Origin: Nitrososphaerota archaeon | Lineage (GTDB): Archaea > Thermoproteota > Nitrososphaeria > Nitrososphaerales > Gagatemarchaeaceae | Reading direction: 5' to 3' | Length of the DNA stretch: 6,157 bases | Assembly: GCA_005877225.1 (NCBI GenBank) | Contig: VBPK01000023.1 | Span: 1-6,157 of the forward strand | Part shown: piece by piece, positions 1 through 5,906 of the stretch | Layout of the letters: each line of letters begins with the position of its first letter | Numbering within the stretch: position 1 is the stretch's first letter | The notes under the pieces: generated by a model | The model's database searches: none | The model's input: only the letters and a program-made list of their open reading frames with translations | What the model was told of the DNA's origin: nothing | Made by a program: the position numbers and the translations under genes

Positions 1-80
1 AGATAGGTAGCTTCGGACGAGCTGATGGAAGTTAGCGTCGGCGATGGGCCGAAAGGTTAACAGAACCGGCGAGGGAGTGG
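1..80 (+). ncRNA. rnpB: Probable 3' end of RNase P RNA (partial)
   Basis: This would be the catalytic RNA of RNase P, which trims the 5' leader from pre-tRNA. All three + frames carry a stop by position 35, so the stretch is not the end of a protein gene. It contains GATGGAAG (24-31), a strong hairpin, and then ACAGAACCGGC (60-70). That order matches the 3' part of RNase P RNA, where a GAUGAAUG-like joining strand and a helix precede the conserved CR-V motif ACAGAA-CCGGC. The hairpin pairs 31-36 with 56-61 and 38-42 with 48-52. A smaller hairpin pairs 9-12 with 20-23. The 5' part, including the strand that would pair with CR-V in helix P4, lies outside the window, so the fold cannot be closed. 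The 3' end is a guess. The match is from memory of family sequences, not from a covariance model. Confidence 0.55.
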
Positions 81-86
81 TGTGAT

Positions 87-302
87 ATGCCGAGAGAGGT
101 CAAGCAGAGGGAAGAGTTTGCAAAGCTGCTCGAAGCCGCGACCCTAGTCAGAGTCGTAAAGAAGGGGAAGGAGGCCAAGGTTAAGGCGAGAACCAGAGAC
201 CTCCTTTACACCTACAAGACGACGACCGAGGAGGCTGACGCCCTGACGAAGGGGTTGAAGGTCACCGTAGAGGAGTTTACCTCAGCGAAGGAAGAGAAGT
301 AG
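87..302 (+). CDS. rpl38e: Large-subunit ribosomal protein eL38
   Basis: A 71-residue basic protein and component of the large ribosomal subunit. The whole length resembles eukaryotic L38: an MPREV start, a central Lys-rich VKKGKEAKVKARTRDLLYTY segment (the eukaryotic form is similar, with a YLYTL core), then a helix with TTEEADALTKGL and an acidic/Lys tail. The length is normal for the family. The gene occurs in some archaea, mainly of the TACK/Asgard branch, and is absent from bacteria. ATG at 87 is the natural start. GGTG (79-82) and GAGGGA (71-76) lie upstream as weak ribosome-binding sequence. The gene begins directly after the putative RNase P RNA, so it may be co-transcribed with it and released by processing; that is inference. 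Its last 21 bases overlap the convergent membrane-protein gene. Confidence 0.92.
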   Translation: MPREVKQREEFAKLLEAATLVRVVKKGKEAKVKARTRDLLYTYKTTTEEADALTKGLKVTVEEFTSAKEEK

Positions 303-1067
303 CGAGGCGACCCCTAAAACCATCGGGATCGGGAGGCCGGGCAGCATCTTCTTCTTCGTGAGGAGGTAGAGGGTGAAGACCATCCCCGCGTCGACGGCTG
401 CTATGGTCACCGCGGCGTCGAGGAGGTTGAGCTGGTAGACTGCCAGCGAAGGCAACTCTCTCAGCGGTCCCCTGAAGACAGCGTAGACGTCGTAGAGGGA
501 GAAGGCGATGGGGAACAGAAGCGCGGTGATGAGAGGTAGGGTACTGGCAAAGTAACTGCCCACCTCGGCGGAGAGCAATGCGAGCACCCCGCTCGAGATC
601 CGCGAAGAAGCCTTCACGAAGGTCGTGTAGCCCAAGAGGGCGACGGGCACGAAGGAGAGCAGCAGGTCGAACAGGGGCGAGCTGAAGTTGAAGAAGTACA
701 GCGTTACACTATCGACCGTAATCAGCGTGAGAGAGAAAGCGGATAGTACCGTCGCCCCGAAGACGATGATCTTGAAGGAGAGGACTCGCTTCTGTCTGAG
801 GATCCAAACTAGGGCGAGCGTCGTCGCGAAGACCACGAGAACGAGAAGGAGGGTATTCCCCGCGGAACCGGCGGGTGAGGTTCCGAGAGGGGCGTAGCTA
901 TAGCCGCTGAGCGAGAAGACGGGTGCGTTCAGGTAGGTGAGCAGAACGGCGGCCGCCTGTATTCCCAGGATGAAGACGAGCGCCTTCAGGACCCCGAGGG
1001 AAGTCACCTTCTTTCCTTCGCTCGGCGCCGGTTGACCTTCGCTCGGCGCCGGTTGAGCCTCGCTCAA
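282..1067 (-). CDS. Presenilin/SPP-like (A22 family) membrane protein lacking the GxGD helix
   Basis: A 261-residue polytopic membrane protein. Hydrophobic segments lie at about 22-45, 72-90, 99-125, 132-151, 157-176, 177-198, 207-236 and 243-260. Presenilin and signal-peptide peptidases are intramembrane aspartyl proteases that use YD in TM6, GxGD in TM7 and a PAL-type motif at the start of TM9. Here Y192-D193 sits at the end of the sixth segment (SLYDVYAVFRGP), and PGLPIP (243-248) after KKK (238-240) looks like the PAL region. No GxGD is present; the only later aspartates are D217 and D226 (AAVDAGMV). Only one hydrophobic stretch separates the Arg-rich loop after TM6 from the KKK loop, so one helix seems to be missing. 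The protein may be inactive or work differently. The start is TTG at 1067, overlapping the upstream nuclease stop as TTGA, with a good ribosome-binding site. The N-terminus carries a QPAPSEG tandem repeat. A GTG at 1007 is a less likely start. The family call is moderate; the membrane nature is certain. Confidence 0.6.
   Translation of the reverse strand: MSEAQPAPSEGQPAPSEGKKVTSLGVLKALVFILGIQAAAVLLTYLNAPVFSLSGYSYAPLGTSPAGSAGNTLLLVLVVFATTLALVWILRQKRVLSFKIIVFGATVLSAFSLTLITVDSVTLYFFNFSSPLFDLLLSFVPVALLGYTTFVKASSRISSGVLALLSAEVGSYFASTLPLITALLFPIAFSLYDVYAVFRGPLRELPSLAVYQLNLLDAAVTIAAVDAGMVFTLYLLTKKKMLPGLPIPMVLGVASLLLFLR
1015..1056 (-). repeat. Perfect 21-bp tandem duplication in the membrane-protein N-terminus
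   Basis: Positions 1015-1035 and 1036-1056 are identical 21-bp units. On the coding (-) strand they are in frame and encode QPAPSEG twice, followed by KK. A further partial unit (SEA) lies next to the TTG start. The unit is a multiple of three, so its expansion or contraction keeps the frame. The encoded peptide is a flexible Pro/Ala/Glu-rich segment before the first membrane helix. Perfect identity at DNA level suggests a recent duplication. Confidence 0.9.
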
Positions 1068-2320
1068 ACGTGAAACTCCTCACCCGCAACCACGGCGCGC
1101 GCCTCCACTCCCATGTCCTGATGCAAGACATCCGCGAGTGAGATACAGGACTCCTCCTCGCCGTGAACCGTGAGAAACATGGGTGAGCCCTTCACCTTCT
1201 TCAGGTCGTCGATCAGCATGCTCTTTCCGCTGTGCGAGGAGAAGTCGAATCGCCTCACCTCGGCCTTGACCTTCGTGGGCTTCCCGTTTAGGATCGTCAG
1301 CCCCTTGTCGAGGAGGGTTCTCCCGGCCGTCCCCGGCACCTGGAAGCTCACAATCGCTATCGCGTTCTTCTCCTCCCTCGCGAGCCTCTCGTTGTAGAAG
1401 ACGGAGGCACCTCCGACAAGCATCCCCGCTGGCGATACTATCACGGAGGGGCGCTTCACGACACTCCTCCTCTGACTCCAGCTCACGAGCTGCTCGGTGC
1501 TCTCGAGTGTCCTTCGGAGTAGCTCAGGGTCTTTGAGGTACTCCTGGTATCTCAAGAGTATCTCGTTCACCTTGAGCGCCATCCCGTCCATAGAGACGGG
1601 GTGCTTGAAACCGTGGTTGTACAGGACCATGGCGATCTCCTGGGCCCTCCCCACAGAGAAGGCCGGGACCAAGAGGACACCTCCGCGCTCGATGACCGCA
1701 TTCGCGAAGTCCACGAACTCCTTCTCGACGGCGGACCGCTCCGGGTGGTCGGCGGTGGCGTAGGTGCTCTCGGTGATCACCATGTCGGCCTCCCCGAGGC
1801 TCTTCCATGATGGCTTCAGGAGGTTCGTCTCGTTACCGTTGATGTCGCCCGTATAGAGGAGACGCTTCGAGCCACCTTCGACGGATGTGATGCACGAGCC
1901 TGGTATGTGCCCGGCATCGAAGAACTCGAGCGTCAGGTCCCCGATCTGGAAGGGCTCCAGGTAACCGTGGCTCACGGTGCTGTTGTTCATCGACATCAGG
2001 TCGATGAACTCAAAAGGGAGGTACTGCCCTGAGATCTTGATGAAGTCCTGGATCAAGAGAGAGCTCAGCTCGGCGGTCACTGGCGTGCTGTGCAGCTTCA
2101 CTTTGCCCCCGAGGAAGTAGATCGGCGCGGCCCCCGAGTGGTCGAGATGAGCGTGACTGAGGACGATAGCCCTAACCTGCTTCGGTTGAACGTGCATCGG
2201 GAAACCCGGGACTTTCGTGGTGAGCGCCCCGTAGTCCAAGAGTATCGAGGTCTCCTTGTGCGAGACGAGGAACGCAGAGCGACCTACCTGCCTTGCGGCT
2301 CCCAGAACCTTGACGTCCAT
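1064..2320 (-). CDS. Beta-CASP metallo-beta-lactamase ribonuclease, aCPSF2-like
   Basis: A 418-residue two-zinc nuclease related to the eukaryotic polyadenylation factor CPSF73. It probably cleaves or trims RNA 3' ends in the cytoplasm. Metallo-beta-lactamase motifs visible in order: GAARQVGRSAFLV (7-19); HAHLDH (56-61), the zinc-binding signature; GHIPGS (137-142); and YTGD (156-159). The beta-CASP region follows: ESTYA (184-188, motif A acid), PAFSVGRAQE (219-228), H363 in DFSSHSGK (motif B) and H386 in TVHGEEE (motif C). All expected metal ligands are present, so the enzyme looks active. There are no N-terminal KH domains, which separates it from aCPSF1 and fits the shorter aCPSF2 group. 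RNase J is the main alternative. ATG at 2320 is preceded by a weak AAGG (2328-2331) and a possible TATA box. The stop overlaps the start of the membrane-protein gene, so the two form an operon. Confidence 0.9.
   Translation of the reverse strand: MDVKVLGAARQVGRSAFLVSHKETSILLDYGALTTKVPGFPMHVQPKQVRAIVLSHAHLDHSGAAPIYFLGGKVKLHSTPVTAELSSLLIQDFIKISGQYLPFEFIDLMSMNNSTVSHGYLEPFQIGDLTLEFFDAGHIPGSCITSVEGGSKRLLYTGDINGNETNLLKPSWKSLGEADMVITESTYATADHPERSAVEKEFVDFANAVIERGGVLLVPAFSVGRAQEIAMVLYNHGFKHPVSMDGMALKVNEILLRYQEYLKDPELLRRTLESTEQLVSWSQRRSVVKRPSVIVSPAGMLVGGASVFYNERLAREEKNAIAIVSFQVPGTAGRTLLDKGLTILNGKPTKVKAEVRRFDFSSHSGKSMLIDDLKKVKGSPMFLTVHGEEESCISLADVLHQDMGVEARAVVAGEEFHV
1076..1084 (-). promoter_or_regulatory. 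Ribosome-binding site for the TTG-started membrane protein
   Basis: On the - strand this reads GGTGAGGAG, which overlaps strongly with the archaeal anti-Shine-Dalgarno complement (AGGAGGTGAT). It ends eight bases before the TTG at 1067. It lies inside the 3' end of the nuclease gene. This is the main reason for preferring the TTG at 1067 over the GTG at 1007, and it suggests coupled translation of the pair. Confidence 0.65.
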
Positions 2321-2355
2321 GAATTAGCCTTACGAGGAAACGCGTCTGGTCTCCG

Positions 2356-2365
2356 TCTATAAGGG
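2356..2365 (-). promoter_or_regulatory. Possible TATA box of the nuclease/membrane-protein operon
   Basis: The - strand reads CCCTTATAGA here. Placing transcription start about 26 bases downstream of its centre puts it near 2334, giving a leader of about 13 bases before the ATG at 2320. It lies in the 207-bp gap after the transglycosylase stop. The element is a fair but not perfect archaeal TATA, and no clear purine-rich BRE was identified. Confidence 0.4.
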
Positions 2366-2494
2366 TTTGCCGCTAGAAATCCGAGCGTCCGTCTTCCAAT
2401 CAAGGCGTCACGAGTTCGAGTGAAGCTTCAGACGAGAAATGAAGGTCTCCCCCGCTGTTGAACGGCGAAAGGGTTCACGCCTAGGGTGGAGCTG

Positions 2495-2515
2495 GAGGCG
2501 ACATTCCGCCGCCTC
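2495..2515 (-). other. Hairpin just downstream of the transglycosylase stop
   Basis: GAGGCG (2495-2500) pairs perfectly with CGCCTC (2510-2515) around a nine-base loop. It begins about 13 bases past the transglycosylase stop codon (2528-2530). It has no following T-run, so it is not a standard terminator. It could mark or protect an mRNA 3' end, or mean nothing. The rest of the gap (2321-2527) shows no tRNA, C/D-box motif or convincing short gene. Confidence 0.25.
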
Positions 2516-2527
2516 AAGGCATCCAGG

Positions 2528-4114
2528 CTATCGAGTGCGAGATGCTTGCGATGGAGAGGAAGGAGAGGGGCTCCTCCGCCTCCGTCTACGCCTGGTCTTT
2601 CGCCTCCAGATCCTGAGCTTCCCGCCCTCTCGCATGGGAATCGCGGTCAGAACCTTCGCGTATCCCATCCTTTTCACTTCTTCCAGGCCGATCTCCGCGG
2701 CAGACCCATTCCCTCTTCTCCTGCCGTTCATTTCTCGAATCTCGACCGTCTGGGTAAATGGATAGAGGAAGTCCAACTCCGCGGGGTAAACCCCGAGTCG
2801 AGGGTGCAATCTGTAGAGGTCCACAGTTCCGAGTTTCTTCCCTGGGAGCAGTTCGGCCCCTCGGAGACGCCGGCCGCGGGTCAGGAGAAGGATGGCCGTG
2901 CTGCTGCTGCTGCGCCTTCTCTTGATACTCCTCAGACGTTCAGAAGCCAGCATCAGCTCGGGTCGCTCCTCGTCCATCTCGCTCCTGAGAAGGAGCCCCC
3001 TCTCCTTGAGAAGTGCGGTCCCGGCCTTCATCAATTCCGCTTGCCCAGCCATCTCGCGGAAGCCCTCCGATACCCTCGGGTGAGCGGCGGCCTTCTCCTC
3101 CACGAGATCCCAGAGCCTCCCCTCGGTCACGGCCTCCCTGCAAGCCATCAACTCCTTGCGGAGCAGAAAGAGGTTGTGCAGCGCGAGTTTCTTCACCCGC
3201 TCCTCCCTCCCCATCGAGGTCAGGTCGCCGACCGAGGTGGTCGCACACACAGGGCAGCTGCAAGGGAGGTACTGCATTCTCTTCAGCTCAACCGTTCCCC
3301 TCTCTGTCATGTACCTATCCTGCCTCGCGAAGAGGATGTAGCTCGCAGAGTCGAAGGTGTCGCAACCCAGCGCGATGGAGAGAGCCATCGTGAGAGGATG
3401 ACCCGCACCGAAGAGGTGAAGGGGCATCGAGTACGGCATCTCTTTTCTCGCCCTCGAGATCATCCTGACGAGTTCGACGAACATGTAATTCTCCATCACC
3501 TGAGTCGGGCTTCCCAGCGCGAGAAACTCGAAGCCGGCCTCGACGAGGTCACCGGCCGACCTGGCGAGTAGGTCGAGAAATAGCCCGCCCTGAACCGGGC
3601 CGACCCAGACCGTTCCTCTATCTCTGTAGGTGCGGAGAGTCTTGAGCGCGTTCTTGAGGCTGTATTCGACAGTCTCCACCGCGTGCTCCCTTGAACTCGT
3701 GAGACCGGTAGGGCGGTCTAACGTGACAGCGAGGTCTGAACCGATCGCCACTTGGAATCCAGCAATCTCCTCGTAGGTCACATCGACCCCGCCGTACTCG
3801 AGCGCCTGGTAGCCACCTGAGTCAGTCATCACCAACCCGTCGAACCCGAGGATTGACCTTATCCCCCGGGCCTTCCCCTCATCTTTCTCCCGCTTGTAGA
3901 GAATCATAGAATTGGTCATCACGGCCTCGAACCCCATCGTCCTCAAATCCGAGGCGGGGATAATCTGATGGACAGGATGCACGACGGGGAGAAGGCATGG
4001 GGTTGTCGCTCTTCGACCTCCCACGGTGAGCCTTCCGACCCGTCCGCCAAGGTCCGTCTCGGTGATTTCGAACGATAGTCGGCGGTCTTCCGAATTTTTC
4101 TCTAGAACCTTCAT
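2528..4114 (-). CDS. tgtA: Archaeosine-type tRNA-guanine transglycosylase, no visible PUA domain
   Basis: A 528-residue cytoplasmic enzyme that swaps guanine-15 in the tRNA D-loop for the precursor base preQ0, the first tRNA-bound step to archaeosine. The TIM-barrel domain covers about 1-340: FEITETDLGGRVGRL (15-29), D98 in MTDSGGYQ (general acid/base), VGPVQGG (171-177), LHLFGAGHP (232-240) and D255 in CDTFDSASY (nucleophile). Zinc ligands are C285, C287, C290 and H313 in CSCPVC...ALHN. These positions run closely parallel to the Pyrococcus enzyme (D95, D249, zinc at 279-307, from memory). The C-terminal part keeps LHPRLGVYPAELDFLYPF (436-453), typical of TgtA/ArcS proteins. The usual last PUA domain is not seen; the protein ends in a run of seven arginines and a Ser/Pro tail. 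I chose ATG 4114, not TTG 4144, because the shared TATA box lies just four bases upstream of the TTG, too close for a transcript to include it. An in-phase CTG/CAG-type run near 2897-2910 encodes SSSS. Confidence 0.93.
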   Translation of the reverse strand: MKVLEKNSEDRRLSFEITETDLGGRVGRLTVGGRRATTPCLLPVVHPVHQIIPASDLRTMGFEAVMTNSMILYKREKDEGKARGIRSILGFDGLVMTDSGGYQALEYGGVDVTYEEIAGFQVAIGSDLAVTLDRPTGLTSSREHAVETVEYSLKNALKTLRTYRDRGTVWVGPVQGGLFLDLLARSAGDLVEAGFEFLALGSPTQVMENYMFVELVRMISRARKEMPYSMPLHLFGAGHPLTMALSIALGCDTFDSASYILFARQDRYMTERGTVELKRMQYLPCSCPVCATTSVGDLTSMGREERVKKLALHNLFLLRKELMACREAVTEGRLWDLVEEKAAAHPRVSEGFREMAGQAELMKAGTALLKERGLLLRSEMDEERPELMLASERLRSIKRRRSSSSTAILLLTRGRRLRGAELLPGKKLGTVDLYRLHPRLGVYPAELDFLYPFTQTVEIREMNGRRRGNGSAAEIGLEEVKRMGYAKVLTAIPMREGGKLRIWRRKTRRRRRRRSPSPSSPSQASRTR

Positions 4115-4147
4115 GAGCCGCGCGCATCTCTCTTCTTCAATCAACGA

Positions 4148-4155
4148 CTTAAAAG
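4148..4155. promoter_or_regulatory. Shared quasi-palindromic TATA box between divergent genes
   Basis: CTTAAAAG reads as CTTTTAAG on the other strand, so it resembles an archaeal TATA box both ways. Its centre is about 26 bases before the ATG at 4178 on the + strand, which predicts a leaderless glycosyltransferase mRNA. On the - strand, the same spacing puts the start near 4125, about 11 bases before the transglycosylase ATG at 4114. No other AT-rich element exists in this short gap. Whether both directions really fire from one box is inference. Confidence 0.55.
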
Positions 4156-4177
4156 CGGCAGGAGTCGGCGCCCAAGC

Positions 4178-5749
4178 ATGCGGATGGAGGGCGCCGTGAG
4201 CAGCGGCAAGGGGAGCGAGCGCCCGCTCTCGGGACGTTCCTTCCCCCTCTTCAGGCGAGCGCTACTTCTCGCCGTTTCATCACTCTCCGCGGGCGTGACC
4301 CTCGTGGCCATGAACGCCTACTCGCCGAGTGACCCTGGGTTCCTTGCGATTCAGCTTCTCTTCGTCGTCTTCATCCTCTCCTCGGCAACAGCCGCGGTCG
4401 TGGGGGTCGCAACCCTCTGGAGGGGCCGCGCCGACCTCCGGGACCCGATCCTCTTCCTCTTCGTCGTCTCTCTCTCCATCTTCCTGTTACACGTCTACAC
4501 CATCAACCTCCCTCCGACGACGGACTGCTACGACACGAGCAAGCAGGCCTTCGGCTGCATAATGGACGAGGTGTATTACGTGCCGGCCGCCCAGTCGCTT
4601 CTCGCCGGAAAGCAGTGCCAGCCCTATGCAGACGCGTGCAACCTGGAGCACCCCTATCTCGCCAAGGCGCTGATCGCGGTCGGCATCGAACTCTTCGGCC
4701 TCACTGACTTCGGCTGGAGAATCTTTCCCACCATCCTCGGTACCCTCTCCATTCCTCTTCTGTTCGCGATCACGTACCTGTTGTCTCGCAAGATGAGACT
4801 GGCTTACTTCGCCTCCCTGCTCCTGGCTTTCGACACCCTCTTCTTCGTCCATTCGGGACCCGCCCTCATCGACGTTCCGACGACATTCTTCGCGATGGCT
4901 GGCTTCCTCGTCTACCTTTACGGGCGCGGCTTCTGGAAATTCGACAACCTGATCCTCTCAGGCCTCATCCTGGGGCTTGCAGGGCTCTCCAAGGAGACGG
5001 CAGTCTTCCTCTTCGCCGCCGTCCTGACGTATCATACCGCCTTCTTTCGGGGGGGAGTAAAGGCCTGGGCTTACTCGCTCGCGAAGATCGCTATACCAGC
5101 CGGTATCGTCTTCATCATCGGCCTCCAGGTCTACGACTCCCTGTACACGCAGCCCTCACTTCCGACCTTCTTCCAGCATCTGCAGTTCATGCTGAAGTAC
5201 GGTGCGTCGCTCACCGGCCCCGGGTGGACAGATGACCTGCTGAAGTCACCCATCACACCACTCAACTGGCTCACATACTACACGCCAATCGCCTACCTGG
5301 TAACGCACGTGACAGTCTCCTCCGCTCAGGCCAACATAGTATACGTCGGAGTCGGGTACTTTGGGGTAACGAACATGATGATGGTCTGGATGGTCTTCTT
5401 CTGGGTTCCCCTCGTCGTGTATCGGTGGGCGCGCGGCGGCGAGAAAGCGAGGTCCCCATCGGCCGAGCGTGAGGGGGACCTCAAGGGGGGTGTCTTCGCT
5501 CTCGTCTGGTTCCTCTGGGGGTACCTCCCTTACTTGGGGCTCTGGCTCTACGGAAGGGTCACCTACCCCTTCTACATCCTCCCCGCGGTGCCTGCTCTCG
5601 CCCTCGGCACAGCTTACTTCACCACAAGGGAATGGTTCTCGAGCAGGCTCGCCACGGTCTACCTTGTCGCAAACTTCGCCTGGTTCTTCTGGTACTTCCC
5701 GGACAAGGCATTCCTCCCTGATTGGGTCAGGGCTCTCATCGGGAGGTGA
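4178..5749 (+). CDS. PMT-family (GT39-like) membrane glycosyltransferase
   Basis: A 523-residue polytopic membrane protein resembling dolichyl-phosphate-mannose:protein mannosyltransferases. These enzymes move a sugar from a lipid phosphate carrier to proteins or lipids on the outer face of the membrane. After a short basic N-terminus, helices lie at about 28-47, 55-80 and 90-110. The first large outer loop holds the family's acidic pair D130-E131 (MDEVYYVPAAQSLL) and HPYLAKALIAVG (158-169), like the PMT HPPLGK region. LIDVPTTFF (230-238) and GLSKETA (269-275) also fit the family. More helices follow to about 508, with YPFYILPAVPALALG (463-477) near the end. The outer loop has four cysteines (C117, C127, C147, C154) that could form disulfides. 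Sugar, donor and acceptor cannot be read from the sequence; an ArnT-like role is an alternative. ATG 4178 fits a leaderless transcript from the TATA box at 4148-4155; M3 is a possible alternative. Confidence 0.85.
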   Translation: MRMEGAVSSGKGSERPLSGRSFPLFRRALLLAVSSLSAGVTLVAMNAYSPSDPGFLAIQLLFVVFILSSATAAVVGVATLWRGRADLRDPILFLFVVSLSIFLLHVYTINLPPTTDCYDTSKQAFGCIMDEVYYVPAAQSLLAGKQCQPYADACNLEHPYLAKALIAVGIELFGLTDFGWRIFPTILGTLSIPLLFAITYLLSRKMRLAYFASLLLAFDTLFFVHSGPALIDVPTTFFAMAGFLVYLYGRGFWKFDNLILSGLILGLAGLSKETAVFLFAAVLTYHTAFFRGGVKAWAYSLAKIAIPAGIVFIIGLQVYDSLYTQPSLPTFFQHLQFMLKYGASLTGPGWTDDLLKSPITPLNWLTYYTPIAYLVTHVTVSSAQANIVYVGVGYFGVTNMMMVWMVFFWVPLVVYRWARGGEKARSPSAEREGDLKGGVFALVWFLWGYLPYLGLWLYGRVTYPFYILPAVPALALGTAYFTTREWFSSRLATVYLVANFAWFFWYFPDKAFLPDWVRALIGR

Positions 5750-5903
5750 GGATGCGTCGCATGCCCACTTCTCTCAGCGCTTTTCCAGACTCGATTATCC
5801 ACTCCGGCGCCTCTTCGGTGCGTACCGGCTCGGAGTTCGGGGCTTGCGAGACTTCCACGGTGACGTAGGTGCATCCTGAATCTATCGCCAGTTCAACATC
5901 ATG
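5736..5903 (-). pseudogene. Protein-like reading frame without a start, probable gene remnant
   Basis: Fifty-five codons open between an in-frame TGA (5904-5906) and the stop at 5736-5738. The peptide reads like a real C-terminus: CTYVTVEVSQAPNSEPVRTE, then EEAPEWIIESGKALREVGMR, ending RRILTSR. Codon third positions are GC-rich, like the neighbouring genes. There is no in-frame ATG or TTG. The only candidate start is an internal GTG, which would leave 40 residues. Above the TGA the same frame continues with a plausible segment (VAVGGTFTVTSTSIP) up to another TGA near 5983, which suggests decay by point stops or a frameshift. The stop overlaps the convergent glycosyltransferase end by 14 bases, as an intact convergent gene might. 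I do not recognise the family. Chance openness in GC-rich DNA is the alternative. Confidence 0.3.
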
Positions 5904-5906
5904 TCA

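Noticed and set aside
2410..2425. GAGTTCGAGTGA resembling a tRNA T-arm
   Set aside because: The flanking bases do not pair to form a T-stem, and no anticodon or acceptor arm is found nearby.
2895..2915. GCT/CTG trinucleotide run as a microsatellite of interest
   Set aside because: Only about four units in a coding region, encoding SSSS in a basic linker. Too short to be notable.
2486..3571. Long + strand open frame of 361 codons opposite the transglycosylase
   Set aside because: Its peptide is rich in Pro, Arg, His and Ser with no recognisable motif, and the opposite strand encodes a complete enzyme with all catalytic residues. It is a GC-driven antisense frame.
4112..4144. TTG at 4144 as the transglycosylase start
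   Set aside because: It lies almost on the only TATA-like element, and the ten added residues show no family similarity. The ATG at 4114 fits better.
5469..5879. 136-codon + strand frame over the glycosyltransferase end
   Set aside because: It reads Ser/Gly/Thr-rich low-complexity sequence in a shifted frame of a clear membrane-protein gene, with no own ribosome-binding site seen.
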